DNA of 64,000 nt, taken from NCBI GenBank assembly GCA_966112615.1, contig CBHWDO010000006.1, forward strand, positions 62,001 through 126,000, in the 5' to 3' direction. Every line of letters begins with the position of its first letter. The stretch's first letter is position 1. Below the pieces are notes generated by a model, which did not search any database, had not been told where the DNA came from, and was given only the letters and a program-made list of their open reading frames with translations. The DNA is from Flavitalea sp966112615. GTDB lineage: Bacteria; Bacteroidota; Bacteroidia; Chitinophagales; Chitinophagaceae. Below are positions 19,039 to 27,551 of the stretch, piece by piece. Both the position numbers and the translations under genes were made by a program.

Positions 19039-19937
19039 AGCCACTCCTCAACCAAACCAGCCCATCCCCCCGCTTCCTTTCCATGCGCCATTGAAAATCC
19101 ATGTCCGCCGCTGGCAAATACATGCATACTGGCATTGACGCCCTTATCTTTTAGAGCCTGGAAAAACAATAGGCTGTTTTCAACCGGAACCGCAGTATCA
19201 TCGGTGGCATGGATTAATATAGTAGGCGGAGTTTCCTTTGTAACCTGCAATTCATTCGAATATAAATTTGCCAGCTCTGCCGGTGGATTTTTTCCGATCA
19301 GGTTATCCCTTGAACCTTGGTGCATGATCGATTTGGTCATAGAGATCACGGGGTACATCAGGATCATAAAATCCGGCCGGCTGCTAGTCCTTTCTATTTC
19401 ATCGGTTGCCGAAGAATTTCCCGAATCAAAATGAGTTCCCAGGGTTGAAGCAAGGTGCCCGCCTGCTGAAAATCCCATCACACCAATCTTCGATGGATCA
19501 ATATTCCACTTCTTTGCATTCGCTCTTATGATCCTCATGCCTCTTTTTGCATCGCCGATAGGAGAGAGATGGGGCGTAATATTACATTTTGCATTCGGCA
19601 ACCTGTACTTTAAAACAAATGCTGCATAGCCCTGTCCATTCAGCCAACGCGCTATATCGGTTCCTTCCCAGTCCCAGGCAAGTATACCATATCCACCACC
19701 CGGACAAATCATCACCGCCTTTCCATTTGCATTAGCTTTGGCAGGCAGGTAGACATGCAACTCAGGCTCCTGCACAAGGCTTATCCTTACTATATCCGCA
19801 CTGTCCCACATTTCTTTCTCATCAGTTGGCCGGTAGTTCGGCACCTTTCCTTTCTCATACAGCAATACTTTCAAATCCTGCGCTTCCAGGCTATTCATGA
19901 TAACAACATTTAGCAGTAGAAATAATATCTTCTTCAT
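19026..19937 (-). CDS. Secreted alpha/beta-hydrolase, acetyl-esterase-like
   Basis: 303 residues from the ATG at 19937 (a TTG three codons earlier is less likely). Signal peptide residues 1 to about 20 (MKKILFLLL to LEAQ). The hydrolase fold shows the oxyanion segment VMICPGGGYG, nucleophile elbow GFSAGG, acid HATDDTAVP and catalytic histidine GGHGFS, matching BD-FAE/acetylxylan-esterase-type enzymes that deacetylate plant sugars. Periplasmic or exported location is inferred. The last residues LERR and the stop come from the neighbouring octamer array. The function could be any short-chain esterase. Confidence 0.87.
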   Translation of the reverse strand: MKKILFLLLNVVIMNSLEAQDLKVLLYEKGKVPNYRPTDEKEMWDSADIVRISLVQEPELHVYLPAKANANGKAVMICPGGGYGILAWDWEGTDIARWLNGQGYAAFVLKYRLPNAKCNITPHLSPIGDAKRGMRIIRANAKKWNIDPSKIGVMGFSAGGHLASTLGTHFDSGNSSATDEIERTSSRPDFMILMYPVISMTKSIMHQGSRDNLIGKNPPAELANLYSNELQVTKETPPTILIHATDDTAVPVENSLLFFQALKDKGVNASMHVFASGGHGFSMAHGKEAGGWAGLVEEWLERR

Positions 19938-19965
19938 AAGAGCCAAAAATTAAACATTATTCCCC

Positions 19966-20038
19966 ACTTCTTCACGTCTCCATGTCTTCACGTCTCCACG
20001 TCTCCATGTCTTCATGTCTCCTTGTCTCCACGTTCTCC
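19966..20038. repeat. Octamer repeat array, CTTCACGT/CTCCATGT type
   Basis: Nine consecutive 8-bp units alternate between CTTCAYGT and CTCCAYGT forms. The same vocabulary reappears in the hairpin array near 36.4 kb. It fills the divergent spacer between the esterase and the ABC exporter and ends just before the exporter's -7 box. Confidence 0.85.
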
Positions 20039-20040
20039 CT

Positions 20041-20048
20041 TACCTTCG
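20041..20048 (+). promoter_or_regulatory. Putative -7 box for the ABC exporter, leaderless spacing
   Basis: TACCTTCG matches TAnnTTTG at seven of eight positions and ends 4 nt (CCCC) before the ATG at 20053, so transcription would begin at or near the start codon. Confidence 0.4.
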
Positions 20049-20052
20049 CCCC

Positions 20053-21891
20053 ATGAAACACCTCCGCGTCATCCGGAAATACTTCTGGAAATACCGCCAC
20101 CGGTTTTTCCTGGGTATCCTGTTCATTATATTATCAAATTATTTCGCCATCCTCGCACCGCAAGTGACCGGCTATATCTTCGATATGGTCAAGGAATACC
20201 TGGCATCTGAAACATCCAGGCGCAGGCTCGTAGGGTATGATCCGTTGGTCGAGCTCTTTATCGGCGAAATGGCTAAATACGATCTCACATTTACGGAACG
20301 CATCGGATTCTTTGGTATCAGTATATTGGTGTTTGCACTGCTCAGTGGATTCTTCATGTTCCTGATGCGACAAACCATCATCGTGATGAGCCGGCACATT
20401 GAATTCGATCAGAAGAATGAAGTGTTCCTTCATTATCTCAAGCTTGATCTTAATTTCTTCAAGACCCACAGTACAGGCGATCTCATGAATCGTATTGCAG
20501 AAGATGTGAGTCGCGTGAGAATGTATACCGGTCCTGCCGTAATGTATCTTGTAAACCTGATCTTCAGGATCTCATTTTGCGTGGTGTATATGGTTCGGAA
20601 AGACTGGGAACTCACGCTCTATGTTTTATCTCCTCTTCCAATTCTCGCCCTCACAATTTATTTTGTTAACTCTATCATTCATCGCAAAAGTGAAAAGATC
20701 CAGGCATTGCTTTCTGACCTTACTACTAATGCGCAGGAATCTTATTCTGGTATAAGAGTGATCAAATCTTTTGTGCAGGAAGATTCCATGCATCATTATT
20801 TTGAAAAGAACAGCGATGCTTACCGGAATAGTGCGATCGGTCTTGCGAAAATGGAAGCCATCTATTTTCCTTCCATGGCGTTATTGATAGGATTAAGTAC
20901 ACTACTTACCATCGCCATCGGTGGGGTATATGCTGTGAATGGCACCAATGGTGTTACAGTGGGAACCATTGCGGAATTCGTGATCTATATCAACCTGCTG
21001 ACTTTCCCTGTAAGTGCTATCGGCTGGACCGCAGGGATGATTCAGCGGGCGGCAGCATCACAAAAAAGATTGAATGAATTCCTTCAGACCGAACCTGCGA
21101 TTCGCAATATTCCTTCAGCCAAAAAGATCAGGGTTGAAGGTGATATAGTTTTTGATAATGTCAGCTTCACCTATCCAAACACCGGCACCGAAGCACTGAA
21201 AGATTTCAACCTTCATATAAAAAAGGGACAGAAGATCGCCATCATCGGGCATACGGGAAGCGGTAAAACCACCATTGCCCAGCTGCTTTTAAGGATGTAT
21301 GATCCATCAAAAGGGATGATTCAAATGGATGGAGAAAATCTGAAAGACCTGGAACTCGAATCGCTCAGGAACCAGTTAAGTTATGTTCCGCAGGATGTTT
21401 TTCTGTTCAGTGATACCATTGCTAATAATATAAGTTTTGGATATGATAGGCAGGTTGCCCGCGACCTGGTGGAACAGGCTGCGCGCTATGCCAGTATTGA
21501 AAGAGAGATCAACAGCTTCAGGGATAAATTCGAAACAGTGGTAGGAGAGCGGGGTGTAACCCTGAGTGGTGGCCAAAAGCAGCGCATATCCATTGCGAGG
21601 GCCTTATTAAAAGATCCGGGACTTATCATATTCGATGACTGTCTGAGCGCAGTGGATGCAAGAACAGAAAGAGAGATATTAGGAAACCTTCGAATGTACC
21701 TGGAGAATAAAACCGCCATCATTATTACCCACAGGATCTTTACGCTCTTTGATTTTGACCAGGTGATCGTTTTGGAAGAAGGTAAGATGATCGAATCTGG
21801 AACACCGCAGGAACTGATGGATAAGCGAGGTCATTACTATGAATTGTATATGGCACAGAATCAGAAAGAAAATGAATCACTGGAAGAATAA
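20053..21891 (+). CDS. ABC exporter, fused permease/ATPase (MsbA-like)
   Basis: 612 residues from the ATG at 20053; an upstream ATG would translate the octamer repeat array and is rejected. Six transmembrane helices (about residues 15-320, type I ABC exporter fold) precede a nucleotide-binding domain with Walker A GHTGSGKTT, Q-loop VPQDVFLFSD, signature LSGGQKQR, Walker B LIIFDD and switch histidine ITHR. Works as a homodimer or with a partner; lipid A, other lipids or drugs are possible substrates. No partner gene is nearby. Isolated gene with its own likely promoter. Confidence 0.93.
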   Translation: MKHLRVIRKYFWKYRHRFFLGILFIILSNYFAILAPQVTGYIFDMVKEYLASETSRRRLVGYDPLVELFIGEMAKYDLTFTERIGFFGISILVFALLSGFFMFLMRQTIIVMSRHIEFDQKNEVFLHYLKLDLNFFKTHSTGDLMNRIAEDVSRVRMYTGPAVMYLVNLIFRISFCVVYMVRKDWELTLYVLSPLPILALTIYFVNSIIHRKSEKIQALLSDLTTNAQESYSGIRVIKSFVQEDSMHHYFEKNSDAYRNSAIGLAKMEAIYFPSMALLIGLSTLLTIAIGGVYAVNGTNGVTVGTIAEFVIYINLLTFPVSAIGWTAGMIQRAAASQKRLNEFLQTEPAIRNIPSAKKIRVEGDIVFDNVSFTYPNTGTEALKDFNLHIKKGQKIAIIGHTGSGKTTIAQLLLRMYDPSKGMIQMDGENLKDLELESLRNQLSYVPQDVFLFSDTIANNISFGYDRQVARDLVEQAARYASIEREINSFRDKFETVVGERGVTLSGGQKQRISIARALLKDPGLIIFDDCLSAVDARTEREILGNLRMYLENKTAIIITHRIFTLFDFDQVIVLEEGKMIESGTPQELMDKRGHYYELYMAQNQKENESLEE

Positions 21892-21961
21892 GAACCCGTT
21901 TTGAAGGATTACTAATAATTGACAATTTATTTTTGGAATTAACAAATATTTTCCATTAAAT

Positions 21962-21991
21962 TTTGCCGATTCGAATACATTATTATATTTG
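21962..21991 (+). promoter_or_regulatory. Bacteroidota-type promoter of the DUF3276 gene
   Basis: TTTG (21962-21965), an 18-nt spacer and TATATTTG (21984-21991) match the -33/-7 consensus of the primary Bacteroidota sigma factor almost perfectly. The predicted leader to the GTG at 22043 is about 45-50 nt. This is the clearest promoter in the window. Confidence 0.7.
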
Positions 21992-22042
21992 TGAGGATTA
22001 ATTTTTCTAAAAAGGTATTAACTGCACAAAAAATTATTGACG

Positions 22043-22462
22043 GTGGCGTACGAAAACAACGACAAAAGAATGGAAAGCGTTTACAGCAAACGCATCAGAG
22101 CCGGAAAAAGAAGAACCTACTTCTTTGATGTAAGAGCAACACGTGGGAATGATTATTACATCACTATCACTGAAAGCCGTAAGAAATTCAATGAAGATGG
22201 TTACGACAGGCACAAAATCTTTTTGTACAAGGAAGATTTCAATAAGTTTTTGAAAGCATTGACTGAGGCTGTGGATTATGTGAAGACTGACCTGATGCCT
22301 GATTTTGATTTTGACGCATTTAACCACGATAATTATGACAACGAAGGAGAAGAGGAAATCTCTCCGGTTGAAGTAGTGGCTACTGCTTCTGCAGCTCCTG
22401 TAGCTCAGGCTGTATCTAGTGTTTCTACAACTTCTGACTCTGAAGAAGTAGATAAATGGTAA
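22043..22462 (+). CDS. DUF3276 PUR-alpha-like nucleic-acid-binding protein
   Basis: 139 residues. Residues about 15-85 (VYSKRIRAGKRRTYFFDVR, DYYITITESRK, KIFLYKEDFNKF) form a PUR-family domain, which binds single-stranded purine-rich nucleic acid. The tail is acidic and alanine/serine-rich and ends EEVDKW. The GTG at 22043 is preferred because the promoter and family N-terminus (MAYENND) fit; a TTG two codons earlier is possible. Its strong promoter and terminator suggest high, independent expression. Binding to the purine-rich octamer arrays nearby is an attractive but untested thought. Confidence 0.85.
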   Translation: MAYENNDKRMESVYSKRIRAGKRRTYFFDVRATRGNDYYITITESRKKFNEDGYDRHKIFLYKEDFNKFLKALTEAVDYVKTDLMPDFDFDAFNHDNYDNEGEEEISPVEVVATASAAPVAQAVSSVSTTSDSEEVDKW

Positions 22463-22504
22463 TTCTCTAAGCAGATTTCTGTATTCTGTAGTAATATATT
22501 TTAC

Positions 22505-22535
22505 AAAAACCCCTCATTTATGTGGGGTTTTTTTT
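22505..22535 (+). terminator. Rho-independent terminator of the DUF3276 gene
   Basis: AAAAACCCC (22505-22513) pairs with GGGGTTTTT (22524-22532) around a 10-nt loop, with a T-run continuing to about 22535. Confidence 0.85.
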
Positions 22536-22570
22536 ATTTTGCCCCATAACTCCTAAGTGTAACCAAACCT

Positions 22571-25500
22571 ATGTGTAACCAATTCCTGCGTGGCTTTCTG
22601 TCACTTGCACTTATAGTGCTGTGTTTCTCCTGCAATCAGCAACACAAAAAAAAGTCCAAGTACGATAAAATGGAAGAACTCACTAACATGGAGTTCGAGC
22701 GTACCAAAGATCCATTTCTAAATAATATTCCCATTCAAAGACTGGTTGAGGCTGATGAAATTCAGAATGAAAGATTTGCTGCTATGTCGGCACTGAGGTC
22801 ACCTGTACCAGGAATCAGTTGGACAGAACGCGGTGCAAATAATGTTGGAGGAAGAACCAGGGCAATTCTTTTCGACGCAAATGATGCAGCCAACGGGTAT
22901 AAAAAAGTTTGGGCAGGTGGTGTAGGTGGAGGCTTATGGAAAACAAATGATATTACGGTAACCAATCCCGTTTGGACAAAGATCAATGACCTTTTTGATA
23001 ACCTTGCAATCAGCGCAATTGTACAAGATACTGCCAATCCAAACACAATGTATTTCGCAACGGGGGAAGGATGGTTTAATAATGACGCAATCACCGGTGC
23101 CGGAATCTGGAAAACAACTGATGGTGGTAACACCTGGAACAGGCTTTCTTCAACCAATACATTTTATTTTGTCCAGGACCTGTTGATAGATAAGGATGGT
23201 AACCTGTATGCAGCGGTCCGTCTCAGTAATAACATGAGTGGTTCAACAGGTGTATTCAGGTCTGCTGATGGAGGACAAACCTGGGCTGCGGTACTTGATG
23301 GTGGAAATGCTGCAAATAACCGTGGCGGTGATCTTGAACTTGCCGCAAATGGAGATATCTATGCAACGATGGGAACCAACTTCAGTAATGGAGGGATCTA
23401 TCGGTCGTCTTATGCTTCCCATGGAATCAATACAGGTACAAGAGGCACATTTGTCAATATAACACCTAATCCGACAGGAACCATTGCAGCACCTGGCAAC
23501 TGGTATCACCGTATTGAACTGGCTACGGCACCTTCAGATGCAAATGTGATGTATGCATTATTCCAGGGATGGAATTCATCTGACTGTATAGCGATTCAGC
23601 AATACAATGCAGCTACAAATTCATGGACTTTAAGATCTGTTCCTACCATCATTGACCAGGGATCTAATTCTGTTTTCACGAGAGGTCAGGCCTGGTACGA
23701 TCTCATTGCAGCTGTTGATCCCAACAATGCCAATACTGTTTTCATAGGTGGAATTGATGCATTACGCTCAACAGATAATGGTCAGAACTGGACACAGATC
23801 TCAACCTGGTCATTGTTTGCGGCAACAGGATTTACTTCAGCGCAATATGTTCATGCTGATCATCATGCCATAACTTTTGCGCCGGGAAGTTCTTCAAGAG
23901 CGTTGTGGGGAACTGATGGAGGTATCTATTACACTACCAATGCAAACATCAGCGGAACAGGAAACAAGCCAACATTCTTTGCAAAGAATACAGGATATAA
24001 TGTAACCCAATACTATTCAGTTGCAGCCCATCCAACCAATGCAAATTTTTTTCTTGCAGGAGCTCAGGATAATGGTTCGCACAGGTTCAATGCTGCAGGA
24101 TTGAATAATGTACTTGAAGTGACTGGTGGTGACGGAGGATTTTGTCATATCGACCAGGACAATCCATCTGTGATGATCACTTCATATGTTTACAATAACT
24201 ATTACGTATCAACCAATGGTGGTGCCAGTTTCACGGCAAGGTCCTTAAATGATCGTGGCGATTTCATCAATCCAACAGATTATGATAATGCTGCCAATAT
24301 TTTATATGCAGCTGATGATGCAGGTTTTATGTTCCGTTGGACCAATCCTCAGGATAATGCAATAGATGTTGAAGACAAAGTTGCATTAAATGGAATTACT
24401 TCAAAGATCTCACACATCGCAATAGCTCCTGTAACTTCCAACAGGTTGTATGTTGGTTTTCAAAATGGATCAGTGGCAATCATCGACAATGCTCAAACAG
24501 GATTGACTTTAACGCCAACAGTGGTCCGCACAGGTGCCGGAAATGTATCCAGTATCGCAGTAGATCCTTCAAACGAGAATCATGTAGTGGTAACTTACAG
24601 CAACTATGGTGTGGTTAGTGTTTGGGAATCCAATGATGCACTCAGCGGAACACCTACCTGGACTGCAGTAGAAGGTGACCTTCCCGATATGCCCGTTAGA
24701 TGGGCAGTTTTCGATCCAAGAAATTCTGACTGGTTAATCCTTGCAACAGAACTTGGTATTTGGTCTACCAATAACCTGGATGGATCCAATACAGAATGGA
24801 GTCCTACCAACAGCGGCTTTGCCAATACAAGGGTTGATATGTTACAATATCGTGCAAGCGACAGGACCCTTGTAGCTGCAACACATGGACGAGGTTTGTT
24901 CACTGCTGTGATACCAAATGTAACAACTGCAGATATTAATTTTTCTGCATCTTCAAATACAGGAACGGAATTCAATTCAACCAGTGACGGATGCAGAAAG
25001 TACAAAGACTATTCAGTTCTAATGACCATTGCAAATGCACCTGTGGGAGATGCAACGGTTACTTTAAATATCAGTAATGGTGCCACAGCAACAGAAGGTT
25101 TTGATTATGATTTCACCACCAATGGAAATTTTGCTTCACCTTCAAAAACCATTCAATTCACAAATGGCTCTACTGATTCAAAGACCATCAATGTCAGGAT
25201 CTATGATGATGCGCAGGTAGAAGGGTCCGAAACCTTTACGATTCAATATGCCATTTCGGGTACAACCAATGCCCAGCCTGGAATAGGGGCCCAATCATAT
25301 AGCTTTACAATTTCAGATAATGATGCTGCACCTATTGCATTTAATAGTTCACAAAGCACAATCGGAAGTACGCAATATTTCCTGGGAGACAATAATAACG
25401 GAAGACCCTTCAACAGTAAACTGGCAAGCCAGAAATCAAGAATGGTTTACCGAGCAAACGAACTGACAGCTGCAGGTTTATCTGCCGGTAACATTTCCAG

Positions 25501-26968
25501 CATAGGATTTAATCTTTCAAAACAAAGTACAAGACCTTACCAGAACCTCCAGGTAAAGCTTGGAACAACAACTGCAGATTACATATTTGATAATAGTGTT
25601 TATACGAATGTGACCATGACGACAGTAAAATCAGTTTCATCCTACAATACTGTTGACGGATGGAATGTTTTCAACCTGGATCAATCATTTGCCTGGAATG
25701 GAACCGATAACGTTGTTGTAGAGTTGTGTTACAATAATGGTACTGCAGATGCAACACAATTACCTGATCTCGTTTATGGATATGCTGATGGAGGAACTGA
25801 TCAGCAAGCATCTTTAATATGGGCAGATAATACCACCTGTACTGCGAATTTTTCTTCAGTAAATCTTTATTACAACGGAGTTAAACCGCAAATAAGGATT
25901 GGAAGGGAGGTTGCAGGAACTGAAGTTGTAAATAATCTTACAACCGTTAATGAATCTTTACCGCCATTGGGAGAGGTGTATATCTATGATAATGCAGGAA
26001 AGGTCATGTTAAGGGTTAAGAATCTTTCAACGACTCATGATTACGGGTGTACTCAATTCATTGTTGACAGGCAGGGGAATAATGCAGCTGCATTCTGGAA
26101 TAACAATTCGGCTAATTATTTAATGGATAAAACGATCAGGATCATTCCTGCCAATAATAATCCATCAGGCTCATACGAGATCACTTTATATTATACAGAT
26201 GCAGAAGTAACAGGATGGGAAAATGCAACCGGTCAGAATTTTAATTCCATTCAACTGGTAAAAGTGGAAGGAAAGATCAGTGATGTAACGCCTGCCTCTC
26301 CGGATGCAGCCGGAACAGTTTCTTTGGTAAGCCCTGTAGTTGGAACACTTGGAACAAACCGGACGCTCACGTATACTTTCAACAATGGATTTTCAGGGTT
26401 TGGTGCAGGAGTAGCGGGAGCTGCATTGCCTATCAGCCTTGCCGACTTTATTGCAAAACCAAGTGGAAGCGGCGTTCAATTAAACTGGAAAACATCCTTT
26501 GAACAACATAGTAAAGGATTTGACATCGAGCGATCTTATGATGGAAATACTTTTGATAAGATTGGATTTGTAGCATCCAAAGGCAATACCTCAATCGGTC
26601 ATTCATATGAATTCTATGATGGATCCCTGCGCCAGGAGATAGTATACTATCGTTTACACCAGGTAGATCTCGACGGACGATCAACCTATTCAAAAGTGGT
26701 GTTGGTAAGAGACAATTCCGCAGCGGTAAATGGAATGAAGATCCTGAACAACCCTGTAACAGATCATATAGATCTACAATTCAATCAGCCCCTTCGCGGC
26801 CAGCAACCGATCAGGATCACTGATGCTTCCGGTAAAATAATCTTCCGCACCATTCATTATGCCAACGGTGAAAAGCGTTTACGCATCCCCGTTATGAGTA
26901 GCATGAATGCACAGGGCGTTTATGTGGTGAGGGTAGGAGAGTTTGTGGGGAAGGTGGTGAGGAGGTAG
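22571..26968 (+). CDS. Giant T9SS cargo: sortilin-like propeller, Calx-beta, sorting domain; lipoprotein-like N-terminus
   Basis: 1465 residues. The signal peptide ends LIVLCFSC, so Cys21 could be lipidated. Residues about 75-790 hold sortilin/VPS10-like propeller repeats (WTERGANNVGGRTRAILFD, WKTTDGGNTWNRLS, RSADGGQTWA, RSTDNGQNW). Residues about 815-920 are a Calx-beta domain (ATEGFDYDF, VEGSETFTIQY). After a further beta-rich region comes ISLADFIAKPSGSGVQLNW and, from about residue 1385, a T9SS sorting domain (NNPVTDHIDLQF to GVYVVRVGEFVG). It is predicted to be surface exposed; function unknown. The last codons run into purine-rich DNA next to a nonamer array. Confidence 0.87.
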   Translation: MCNQFLRGFLSLALIVLCFSCNQQHKKKSKYDKMEELTNMEFERTKDPFLNNIPIQRLVEADEIQNERFAAMSALRSPVPGISWTERGANNVGGRTRAILFDANDAANGYKKVWAGGVGGGLWKTNDITVTNPVWTKINDLFDNLAISAIVQDTANPNTMYFATGEGWFNNDAITGAGIWKTTDGGNTWNRLSSTNTFYFVQDLLIDKDGNLYAAVRLSNNMSGSTGVFRSADGGQTWAAVLDGGNAANNRGGDLELAANGDIYATMGTNFSNGGIYRSSYASHGINTGTRGTFVNITPNPTGTIAAPGNWYHRIELATAPSDANVMYALFQGWNSSDCIAIQQYNAATNSWTLRSVPTIIDQGSNSVFTRGQAWYDLIAAVDPNNANTVFIGGIDALRSTDNGQNWTQISTWSLFAATGFTSAQYVHADHHAITFAPGSSSRALWGTDGGIYYTTNANISGTGNKPTFFAKNTGYNVTQYYSVAAHPTNANFFLAGAQDNGSHRFNAAGLNNVLEVTGGDGGFCHIDQDNPSVMITSYVYNNYYVSTNGGASFTARSLNDRGDFINPTDYDNAANILYAADDAGFMFRWTNPQDNAIDVEDKVALNGITSKISHIAIAPVTSNRLYVGFQNGSVAIIDNAQTGLTLTPTVVRTGAGNVSSIAVDPSNENHVVVTYSNYGVVSVWESNDALSGTPTWTAVEGDLPDMPVRWAVFDPRNSDWLILATELGIWSTNNLDGSNTEWSPTNSGFANTRVDMLQYRASDRTLVAATHGRGLFTAVIPNVTTADINFSASSNTGTEFNSTSDGCRKYKDYSVLMTIANAPVGDATVTLNISNGATATEGFDYDFTTNGNFASPSKTIQFTNGSTDSKTINVRIYDDAQVEGSETFTIQYAISGTTNAQPGIGAQSYSFTISDNDAAPIAFNSSQSTIGSTQYFLGDNNNGRPFNSKLASQKSRMVYRANELTAAGLSAGNISSIGFNLSKQSTRPYQNLQVKLGTTTADYIFDNSVYTNVTMTTVKSVSSYNTVDGWNVFNLDQSFAWNGTDNVVVELCYNNGTADATQLPDLVYGYADGGTDQQASLIWADNTTCTANFSSVNLYYNGVKPQIRIGREVAGTEVVNNLTTVNESLPPLGEVYIYDNAGKVMLRVKNLSTTHDYGCTQFIVDRQGNNAAAFWNNNSANYLMDKTIRIIPANNNPSGSYEITLYYTDAEVTGWENATGQNFNSIQLVKVEGKISDVTPASPDAAGTVSLVSPVVGTLGTNRTLTYTFNNGFSGFGAGVAGAALPISLADFIAKPSGSGVQLNWKTSFEQHSKGFDIERSYDGNTFDKIGFVASKGNTSIGHSYEFYDGSLRQEIVYYRLHQVDLDGRSTYSKVVLVRDNSAAVNGMKILNNPVTDHIDLQFNQPLRGQQPIRITDASGKIIFRTIHYANGEKRLRIPVMSSMNAQGVYVVRVGEFVGKVVRR

Positions 26969-26972
26969 GGAA

Positions 26973-27024
26973 GGAATACGCGGAATACACAGAATACGCA
27001 GAATACAAGGAATACACAGAATTG
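26973..27024. repeat. Nonamer array, left arm flanking the four-helix-bundle gene
   Basis: Six units of RGAATACRC with 9-bp period. Positions 26991-27024 are an inverted copy of 27491-27524 with 29 of 34 matches. Confidence 0.85.
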
Positions 27025-27070
27025 TATGAGGAAATTACTAAAGAAATGGGTGTAAAAAACCATTAAAATT

Positions 27071-27105
27071 TGAAGCCATATTTCGAGTTTTGAAATATGG
27101 CTTCA
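27071..27105 (+). promoter_or_regulatory. Perfect 14-bp hairpin containing the start codon of the four-helix-bundle gene
   Basis: TGAAGCCATATTTC (27071-27084) pairs without mismatch with GAAATATGGCTTCA (27092-27105) around a 7-nt loop. The ATG at 27097-27099 lies in the 3' arm. No T-run follows. Sequestration of translation initiation is inferred. Confidence 0.65.
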
Positions 27106-27465
27106 TCATTAAAAAATCTGATTATTTGGCAAAAGGCTTATAGCCTGGTTCTTGATATCTATAATGTAACCAACACCTTTCCTAAACATGAAATATATTC
27201 AATTACAGCACAGTTCAGAAGAGCTGCTTTTTCTATAATTGCAAATATTGCGGAAGGATATACCAGGCCAACAGTAAAAGAAAAAATAAGATTTTATACA
27301 ATTGCCAAAGGTTCTTTGGAAGAATGTAAATGTTGCGCAATGTTATGTCATGATCTACTATATGCCGATATGAATCAGAAGCTTGATGAGATGAATCATG
27401 TTGGAATTTTACTGAATAGATATATAAAGAAATTACAGCAAACGCCCTTCGACCAAAATGAATAG
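27097..27465 (+). CDS. Four-helix-bundle protein (S23 / 23S rRNA intervening-sequence protein family)
   Basis: 122 residues, all-helical. The opening LKNLIIWQKAYSLVLDIYNVT, the middle FRRAAFSIIANIAEGYTRP and IAKGSLEECKC are the three conserved segments of the S23/IVP four-helix-bundle family. Relatives are encoded inside 23S rRNA intervening sequences or scattered in genomes; they form pentameric barrels and share their fold with the Avd accessory protein of diversity-generating retroelements. No reverse transcriptase, rRNA or variable repeat is present here. The gene lies between inverted nonamer arrays with its start in a hairpin, suggesting a self-contained element. Function unknown. Confidence 0.88.
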   Translation: MASSLKNLIIWQKAYSLVLDIYNVTNTFPKHEIYSITAQFRRAAFSIIANIAEGYTRPTVKEKIRFYTIAKGSLEECKCCAMLCHDLLYADMNQKLDEMNHVGILLNRYIKKLQQTPFDQNE

Positions 27466-27490
27466 GGGCAACAAATTGTGCCCCTTCCAT

Positions 27491-27551
27491 GTATTCAGTG
27501 TATTCCGTGTATTCTGCGTATTCCAAGTCTTCCACGTCTTCTATGTTTTCC
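27491..27551. repeat. Nonamer array, right arm (inverted relative to left arm)
   Basis: Seven units: GTATTCNRY four times, then the diverged GTCTTCCAC, GTCTTCTAT and GTTTTCC. 27491-27524 is the inverted partner of 26991-27024. The last two units overlap the pgi stop codon. Confidence 0.85.

Noticed and set aside
18919..19434. 171-codon open frame on the plus strand opposite the esterase gene
   Set aside because: It begins in the octamer array and runs antisense to a well-supported hydrolase; the peptide is low-complexity and matches no family I know.
20014..20052. N-terminal extension of the ABC exporter
   Set aside because: The extra residues come from the octamer array and the -7 box lies between that start and the ATG at 20053.
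27097..27465. S23-like gene considered as Avd of a diversity-generating retroelement
   Set aside because: No reverse transcriptase, template repeat or variable repeat lies nearby; the fold family alone is not enough.
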